From Bin87 sp965219925 (GTDB lineage: Bacteria; Chloroflexota; Dehalococcoidia; Lucifugimonadales; UBA3495): a DNA stretch of 64,000 nucleotides. The stretch lies in assembly GCA_965219925.1 (NCBI GenBank), contig OZ244795.1, forward strand, positions 124,001 through 188,000, given 5' to 3'. A program made the position numbers and the translations under genes. Below are positions 58,900 to 64,000 of this stretch, one piece after another; the stretch's first letter is position 1, and the number at the start of each line of letters is the position of its first letter. Below the pieces are notes generated by a model, which made no database searches, was not told the origin of the DNA, and worked only from the letters and a program-made list of their open reading frames with translations.

Positions 58900-60135
58900 A
58901 TGGCAAGTTTGCCGCTGGAAGGACTGAAGGTGCTGGATTTCTGCTGGGTCGCCGTGGGGCCGATGACCACCAAGTACCTGGCCGAGTACGGCGCCACCGT
59001 GCTGCGCGTGGAGTCGAACCAGCGTCCCGAAACGCTGCGACGCGCCGGACCCTTTGCCGGCGGTCAATCCGGTATCAATCGTTCTGGATATTTCGCCAAC
59101 TACAACGCTAACAAGTATGGCCTGTCCATCGACATGGGTCACCCCAGGGCGCCGGAGCTGATCCTGCGGATTGCGCAATGGGCCGACGTGATCACCGAGA
59201 ACTTTACGCCGGGCACTCTGGAGCGGTGGGGGTTGGGTTACGAGCAGTTGAGCGAAGTGAATCCGCGTGTTGTGCTGTTCAGCGCGTCCATGCTGGGGCG
59301 CGGCGGCCCCATGCAGGCGCAGCCCGGTTTCGGCGCCGTGCTGTCGTCCCTGGCCGGTTACACCAATATCATCGGCTGGCCGGACCGCGGCCCGGTGAAT
59401 CCCTACGGGGCATACACCGATTTTGTCTGCCCCAAGTTTGCCATCGCCGCGATTCTGGCCGCCGTCGACCGGCAGCGGCGCACCGGACAGGGCACGCATC
59501 TGGATATGTCTCAGCTGGAGGCCAGCCTGCATTTTGGCGGTTCCATGCTGCTTGACCGCGCGGTGAACGGAAGGGAGCCGGAATTGGTGGGCAACCGGCA
59601 TCCTGCCGCCTCGCCTCATGGGGCCTACCCCTGCATTCCGGATGACGACGGGGAGACGGAACGCTGGATTGCCGTCGCCGTGTTCACCGATCAGCAATGG
59701 GCGGCGCTGCGCGATGAGATGACGGCCGACGGATTCGGCGACGCAGCATCCGGCGAGTTTAGGACGTTTCGCGTTCGTAAGGCCCATGAGGACAAGCTGG
59801 ACGCAATGGTGGCAAGGTGGACGTCCACGCAGGAACGACACGCCCTGATGTGGCGTTTGCAGGCGGCGGGCGTGCCAGCCGGCGTGGTGAATGACACCCA
59901 CGACCTGTTCGACGATCCCCAACTGCAGCGCCGCAATCATTTCACGTGGCTGGACCACCCCGAGATGGGTTCTTACGCCACCGATTACAGCGAGATGGAA
60001 TTGTCGGCTACGCCGGGCCGCCTCGATAGGGCGGCGCCGCTGCTGGGCCAGGACACGGAGCACGGCCTGGTGCAGATAGTAGGTCTGACTGCGGCCGAAT
60101 ACCGGTCCCTGGCCGATGATGGCGTGCTGGATTAA
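58900..60135 (+). CDS. CaiB/BaiF-type CoA-transferase, second gene
   Basis: This is a 411-aa class III CoA-transferase: LEGLKVLDFCWVAVGPMTTK, YGATVLRVESNQRPE, NANKYGLSIDMGHP, ADVITENFTPGTLERWGLGY, and YTDFVCPKFAIAAILAA, where the conserved Asp is a candidate catalytic residue. ATG 58900 has GGAGAG 7 nt upstream and is preferred over the longer frame that reads through the hairpin repeat. It follows another CaiB-type gene and precedes a P450, suggesting a catabolic set. Confidence 0.9.
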   Translation: MASLPLEGLKVLDFCWVAVGPMTTKYLAEYGATVLRVESNQRPETLRRAGPFAGGQSGINRSGYFANYNANKYGLSIDMGHPRAPELILRIAQWADVITENFTPGTLERWGLGYEQLSEVNPRVVLFSASMLGRGGPMQAQPGFGAVLSSLAGYTNIIGWPDRGPVNPYGAYTDFVCPKFAIAAILAAVDRQRRTGQGTHLDMSQLEASLHFGGSMLLDRAVNGREPELVGNRHPAASPHGAYPCIPDDDGETERWIAVAVFTDQQWAALRDEMTADGFGDAASGEFRTFRVRKAHEDKLDAMVARWTSTQERHALMWRLQAAGVPAGVVNDTHDLFDDPQLQRRNHFTWLDHPEMGSYATDYSEMELSATPGRLDRAAPLLGQDTEHGLVQIVGLTAAEYRSLADDGVLD

Positions 60136-60483
60136 CCGCCGACACATCCCCGGCCCGGCTCTGAATCCTGCATGGAATATTCGGATAACAGGCTCAGGAT
60201 GCGTGGGGGAGGGGGCGTTGAGGCTTGTCATTGCGCCCCCGTACTCGATGCGGGGTTGGCAATCTCGTCGCTGTAGCAACGGCGGTTCGTCCATGTGTGT
60301 TCAACCTCATCAGGATTGCCACGTCGCTGACGCTCCTCGCAATGACAAGCAGGTGGGGCTCTAAACCCCGTCCAAATAACCGGATGGATCGCCGGGAATC
60401 ACACCCGGCGTTGACATCCGCCAGCGCGTGCGGCTACATTGGCTGAAAATTTACCCGTTGCAATTGCGAGCGAGGCTTTGAAG
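60136..60483. repeat. Intergenic region with dispersed-repeat copy (g)
   Basis: No gene is seen. About 60225-60345 is a copy with GTCATTGCGCCCCCGTACTC, then TTGGCAATCTCGTCGCTGTA, CAACCTCATCAGGATTGCCA and CGCTCCTCGCAATGACAAG. Here the palindrome module reads CCCCGTACTCGATGCGGGG. The rest is P450 leader. Confidence 0.75.
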
Positions 60484-61713
60484 ATGCTGAAGGACCGGAT
60501 CCACGACGAGTTGCTTGCCCCCGAGATTCTGCGGAACCCTTATCCGTATTACGCTTTGCTCCGCGAGGAAGCGCCGGTGTACTGGAATTCCAAGTTCGAT
60601 ACGTGGGTGGTAACTTCCTATGAGGCAGTGGTGTGGACGCTGCGTCACCAGGAATATTTTTCCTCGGAGGTGTTCCTGCGCGATGGCAATCCGCCCAGCC
60701 CTCCGATATCGGAGGAGGATTTCTCCAAGTACAAGTACAACCTGGACTACATGAACAACTGGTTCATCCGGCGGGACCGACCGGATCACCTGAGGATGCG
60801 CAAAACCGTGCATCCGGTGTTCAATCCCAAGTACATTGACAACCGCTTTCGCGCCATGGTGCAGGGCATCGTGCAGGATTTGCTCAAGGATTTCGATCCG
60901 GAGAGCGGGTCAATGGACGTTCTGAAGGATTTCGCCAACGCCATGCCGGTGCTGGTCATCGCCAGTTGGTTGGGAATGCCGGCCGATGATCGGGAGTTCA
61001 TCCGCACCCTTTCGCGGCAACTGTTGTCCGTTGATCAGGAAACACCGGACCGGCACACCCGCGTTCACAACGCGATTACCACCCTCAATGACTACGTAAA
61101 TCCCCTGGTGGAGCGCCGCGTGAGCGAGCCGTCGGACGACCTGCTGTCGGTGCTGGCCATCGGAGAGCGTGAGGGTGAGCTAAGTCGCGAGGAAGTTTTG
61201 GGCAACACCCTTTTGCTGCTGATCGCCGGGCACCAGACGACGATTAACCTGGTGGGCAACGGAACCATGGCGCTGATGCGCAATCCGGAGCAGTGGAACA
61301 TGCTCAAAGAGGACGACACCCTGCTGGTGCGGGCCACCGAAGAGTTGTTGCGGTACGACTCTCCGGTAAAGCGCGCCCCGCGCATTGCGCTGGAGGACAT
61401 AGAGCTGGCGGGGCAGAAGATTCGCGAGGGCGAAAAGGTGATGGCAATCATCAATGCAGCCAACCGGGACCCGATGGCGTTCGAGAACCCGGAGGATCTG
61501 GACATTACCCGCTATCCGAATCCCCATGTGGCCTTTGGCGGCGGCATCCACCACTGCCTGGGAGCTAACCTGGCGCGGCTGGAGGGTCAGGAGGCGTTTC
61601 GCGCCCTGACTCGCAAGTTCCCTCCGCTGCGTTTCGCCACCGACCCCAACGAGCTGGAGTACCAGGACCTGCTGAATATCCGCGGTGTGGTGAGCCTGCC
61701 CGCAGAGTGGTAA
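60484..61713 (+). CDS. Cytochrome P450
   Basis: This is a soluble bacterial P450 (409 aa). The I-helix motif reads AGHQTT (usually AGxxT with an acid at the Gln position), the ExxR motif is EELLRY, the PR region is SPVKRAPRIA, and the haem-binding loop FGGGIHHCLGANLAR carries the axial Cys. Typical length and no membrane anchor indicate a class I type needing ferredoxin and reductase from elsewhere. ATG 60484 with GAGG 8 nt upstream is preferred over TTG 60439. A strong terminator follows the stop. Confidence 0.92.
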   Translation: MLKDRIHDELLAPEILRNPYPYYALLREEAPVYWNSKFDTWVVTSYEAVVWTLRHQEYFSSEVFLRDGNPPSPPISEEDFSKYKYNLDYMNNWFIRRDRPDHLRMRKTVHPVFNPKYIDNRFRAMVQGIVQDLLKDFDPESGSMDVLKDFANAMPVLVIASWLGMPADDREFIRTLSRQLLSVDQETPDRHTRVHNAITTLNDYVNPLVERRVSEPSDDLLSVLAIGEREGELSREEVLGNTLLLLIAGHQTTINLVGNGTMALMRNPEQWNMLKEDDTLLVRATEELLRYDSPVKRAPRIALEDIELAGQKIREGEKVMAIINAANRDPMAFENPEDLDITRYPNPHVAFGGGIHHCLGANLARLEGQEAFRALTRKFPPLRFATDPNELEYQDLLNIRGVVSLPAEW

Positions 61714-61735
61714 CACCCCAAACCGAGCGCAGCGC

Positions 61736-61775
61736 AACAAAGAAGGGGCGACACCGGCGTCGCCCCTTCTTTGTT
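61736..61775. terminator. Strong hairpin terminator after the P450 gene
   Basis: A perfect 17-bp stem (AACAAAGAAGGGGCGAC with GTCGCCCCTTCTTTGTT) encloses a 6-nt loop. The A-rich left base and T-rich right base allow termination on both strands. Confidence 0.85.
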
Positions 61776-62070
61776 GCATGACCTACGCTATTGCATGATC
61801 GGCGTTGCGTGACCAACGTGATTGGACAGCTCATGCGTACCCACTTTAATCTGTCATTGCGCCCCCGTACTCGATGCGGGGGTTGGCAATCTCGTAGCCT
61901 TAGTAACGGCGGTTCGTCGACGTGTGTTCAACCTCAACGAGATTGCCACGTCGCTGCGCTCCTCGCAATGACAGGGGGGTGAGCGCCCTACGCAATGACA
62001 TTCGGCTGATTTGGTTTGACAAAATGGGTACGCGTGAGGGTTGGACAGCCGACCGGGCTGTCAATTGCGA
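61776..62070. repeat. Full-length dispersed repeat (copy h)
   Basis: Positions 61830-62038 are a copy bounded by CTCATGCGTACCCACTTT and AAAATGGGTACGCGTGAG. Inside are TGTCATTGCGCCCCCGTACT, TTGGCAATCTCGTAGCCTTA, CCTCAACGAGATTGCCACGT and CGCTCCTCGCAATGACA. No gene is seen in the gap. Confidence 0.8.
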
Positions 62071-62775
62071 CTACGGCTCCATCATTCCGTATCCGACGTT
62101 TTTGACGGTGCGGAAGTAGGTTGTGCCGCTGGTTTCGAGTTTGTAGCGCAACCGGCGGATATGCACATCAACGGTGCGGGTGCCGCCAATGTTCTCCACG
62201 CCCCAGACGTTGGCCAGCAATTGATCGCGGGTAAAAACGCGGCCTACGTTCACCATCAGGAACTGCAACAGTTGAAACTCCAGCCAGGCCAGATCCACCG
62301 GCCGCCCGTTAGAGGTGACCTGGTACGTGGAAGGATTGACGGTGATCGTACCCACACGGATCAAGTCTGCATCGTTGGCTCCGTTATATTTTTGAGCCAG
62401 ACGCAGGATGCGTTTGATCAATTCGGTGGCGGCACAGGGCACGGTGACGAAATCGTCGGAATCCTGGTACAGGTCGGGAGCGTCAAGGTCTTCATCGGAG
62501 ACGCAACGGAGAACGGGCGGCGCTGCGTCGTCGTGTCCGAGCATCGCTTCGTCGACATCCGGGGCCAGCAACACTACACTGGGGGAGTCGCCGTCGTAAT
62601 CGCCGGCGGCGTCAACGTTGGGTTCGGGTCCCAGCAGCTCTATGTACCCGGTGTCGGTAAGGGCCGCCAGGGTTCCGTTCATCAGTTCCCACCCGCGGCC
62701 CAGCAGGAGAACGCGAGTAGGTGGAGGCGGTTGAGGGTTTGACAGTCTGACCATGTGGATTATCAATAGGGGCAT
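62071..62775 (-). CDS. OmpR-type winged-helix regulator with a degenerate receiver
   Basis: This 234-aa protein has an N-terminal half shaped like a response-regulator receiver (TRVLLLGRGWELMNGTLAAL, then SVVLLAPDVDEAML), but without a recognisable acidic pocket and phospho-Asp pattern. The C-terminal half is a typical OmpR/PhoB DNA-binding domain: RPVDLAWLEFQLLQFLMVNV, VFTRDQLLANVWG, RTVDVHIRRLRYKLE and TVKNVGYGM. It is probably a transcription regulator not controlled by phosphorylation. The start is either 62775 or 62754. No kinase gene is adjacent. Confidence 0.85.
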   Translation of the reverse strand: MPLLIIHMVRLSNPQPPPPTRVLLLGRGWELMNGTLAALTDTGYIELLGPEPNVDAAGDYDGDSPSVVLLAPDVDEAMLGHDDAAPPVLRCVSDEDLDAPDLYQDSDDFVTVPCAATELIKRILRLAQKYNGANDADLIRVGTITVNPSTYQVTSNGRPVDLAWLEFQLLQFLMVNVGRVFTRDQLLANVWGVENIGGTRTVDVHIRRLRYKLETSGTTYFRTVKNVGYGMMEP

Positions 62776-63173
62776 TAGGGGCGTTTTATTCTTACCCTAT
62801 ATTGCCGTCAACGCATTAACGGGAGATTACGAACCGGTTACGCTTTTGTTACAAACGCCGGGGACTGACCCAGGGTCATTCGGTTGTCATTGCGAGGAGC
62901 GCAGCGACGTGGCAATCTCGATGAGGCTGAACACACGTTGACGAACCGCCGTTGCTGCGGCGACGAGATTGCCACGCTACGCTCGCAATGACAAAGTGGG
63001 TACGCGTGAGGCTCTAGGCAGCAGGTGTCGGGCTTTCGGCCGGCATCGCGACACGCCGGTATGATGTGACCAGCGATATGACGACGTAATCAACTTGTTA
63101 CAAATACTTAACGCCGCCGCAATATTCGTATGCGATGTTGGAGTTCCTCCGGCAAAGTCCGGACAAGGGATGA
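62776..63173. repeat. Intergenic region with dispersed-repeat copy (i)
   Basis: This divergent region lies between the regulator and ATP-grasp genes. Positions 62885-63010 hold a simple repeat copy, TGTCATTGCGAGGAGCGCAG, then CGACGTGGCAATCTCGATGA, GACGAGATTGCCACGCTACG, CAATGACAAAGTGGGTACGC and GTGAG. The remaining parts near both starts hold no further recognised site. Confidence 0.8.
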
Positions 63174-64000
63174 ATGAATGATATGTTGACCGATTCCGTT
63201 TCGATAAGCCACGCGCTTTGCGAATGCATCAATCCCGATGGATCCGTCAAACCCGTGTACCGGAATTTGATGGCAAGCCTGGATAGCCTGGGCGTACCTG
63301 AATTGCAGAATCGGTGGCGGCAGGCCAAGGACAGTTCGGCCCTGGACGCGTTCACCTTTTTGCTGGACCCCAAGGAGTTTCGGACGGTTCCCACCGACTG
63401 GATTCCGCGGCTCATTCCTGCCGAGGACTGGGATACGATATCGCGCGGCGTGGCGCAGCGACTCAAGGCCATCAACCGGTTTTTGATGGATCTGTATTGT
63501 GGCCAACAGAACATAGTTCCCCCGGACGTAATGTTCTCATGCCAGTTCTACAATCCCGACCTGCAGGATTTCCGGCCCCCCCGCGACGTGTTCGTTCACG
63601 TTTACGGCATCGATCTGGTGCACATGGGAGAGGGACGGTACGTGATCCTGGAGGACAACCTGCGCATCCCATCCGGTATCACGTCCCAGATGAAAACCAC
63701 TGAGACGGCCCTGAGCGTGATGCCGGAATTGTCGGCTGGATATGACATTATCCCCTACGATATCAGGGCGGCATACCAGCAGATGTTCGTTTCCCTGTGC
63801 GACAAGGATTCGCCCAATTGCGTGCTGCTTACCGACAGCAAATACGGGGCTGCGTTCTTTGAGCACCGTTACCTGTCCGAGCTTTTCAGCATTCCCCTGG
63901 TGGAAGGTTCCGACCTGTACATTGGCCCGGACGGACACGTTTGGGCGCGGGCAATGGGCGGCGACTTCCAGGTTGACCTGATCTACCGGCGGGTGGAAGA
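63174..64000 (+). CDS. Circularly permuted ATP-grasp protein (type 2), 5' part
   Basis: This is the start of a circularly permuted ATP-grasp protein (formerly DUF404/DUF407); the frame is open to the window end (275 codons so far). Family blocks are FLMDLYCGQQNIVPPDV, HVYGIDLVHMGEGRYVILEDNLRIPSG, and DSKYGAAFFEHRYLSEAF-like LTDSKYGAAFFEHRYLSE. Family members usually sit with alpha-E and transglutaminase-like genes and make short peptides or peptide links of unknown type; those would be downstream. ATG 63174 or 63183 is possible; AAGG precedes. Confidence 0.88.
   Translation, partial: MNDMLTDSVSISHALCECINPDGSVKPVYRNLMASLDSLGVPELQNRWRQAKDSSALDAFTFLLDPKEFRTVPTDWIPRLIPAEDWDTISRGVAQRLKAINRFLMDLYCGQQNIVPPDVMFSCQFYNPDLQDFRPPRDVFVHVYGIDLVHMGEGRYVILEDNLRIPSGITSQMKTTETALSVMPELSAGYDIIPYDIRAAYQQMFVSLCDKDSPNCVLLTDSKYGAAFFEHRYLSELFSIPLVEGSDLYIGPDGHVWARAMGGDFQVDLIYRRVE

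Noticed and set aside
58897..60294. 465-codon minus-strand frame opposite the second CaiB gene
   Set aside because: Shadow of the CaiB gene; Arg/His/Gln-rich composition and no motif.
1..64000. tRNA or rRNA genes
   Set aside because: No cloverleaf with a T-loop GTTCRA pattern and no rRNA-like sequence was recognised by eye; a covariance-model scan would be decisive.

Overview
The window is a high-GC bacterial chromosome segment that fits Chloroflexota, probably a SAR202- or Dehalococcoidia-like lineage. This is inferred from gene content: a complete alternative complex III locus, three luciferase-like (F420/flavin) oxidoreductases, two CaiB/BaiF CoA-transferases, acyl-CoA enzymes, Uma2 nucleases, and IS701- and IS1182-type elements. 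No rRNA or tRNA gene and no CRISPR array was recognised, so the placement has no marker-gene support.

Layout. 1-4 kb: the end of an oligopeptide ABC transporter operon, a broken small membrane protein gene, an SDR and a ROK kinase. 4-17 kb: a long minus-strand energy block. Alternative complex III comes first (pentaheme ActA, TAT-exported ActB1, separate FeS protein ActB2, NrfD-like ActF, ActC, ActD, ActE), followed downstream by cytochrome c maturation genes (CcmH, CcmF, CcmI-like, a secreted protein, a TlpA-like thioredoxin). The second set would supply the haem ligation that the cytochrome subunits of the first set need. 17-26.6 kb: housekeeping and catabolic genes (nitrilase, zinc-ribbon protein, SbcD, P1 peptidase, DUF2520 protein, panB, SDR, acyl-CoA dehydrogenase), separated by a mosaic intergenic repeat family.

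26.6-30.4 kb is bounded by two IS5-type transposase remnants. It holds an unrecognised two-gene membrane operon, a decayed zinc-ribbon gene and an IS701-type element with perfect ends but a frameshifted transposase. 30.4-45 kb carries a DUF4926-crotonase fusion, a PD-(D/E)XK-like protein, DinB, an Fe-ADH-like enzyme, an S9 peptidase, an IS1182 element inserted just before the zinc motif of a secreted metallopeptidase gene, an LLM oxidoreductase, a phosphotriesterase and an acyl-CoA ligase.

45-54 kb is an accessory, partly AT-richer defence-like zone. It contains two Uma2 nucleases, a small antitoxin-like gene, a methyltransferase with a frameshifted restriction-enzyme partner, a toxin-antitoxin pair whose antitoxin carries a MITE, an internally deleted methyltransferase-HNH gene, a DUF3644 protein with an R-x4-H HEPN-like motif, and a third Uma2. 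A 30-bp direct repeat lies just upstream of both the toxin-antitoxin pair and the deleted methyltransferase gene.

54-64 kb holds an MFS transporter, a cyclase-family hydrolase, a recent tandem duplication that copied a coiled-coil membrane gene together with the start of a CaiB gene, two CaiB genes, a cytochrome P450, an OmpR-type regulator with a degenerate receiver, and the start of a circularly permuted ATP-grasp gene cut by the window end.

The main theme is decay and rearrangement by mobile elements around intact metabolic operons. Several insertions share the target CTAG. The best candidates for something undescribed are the repeat-flanked toxin/methyltransferase/DUF3644 cluster, the DUF4926-crotonase fusion and the mosaic intergenic repeats.
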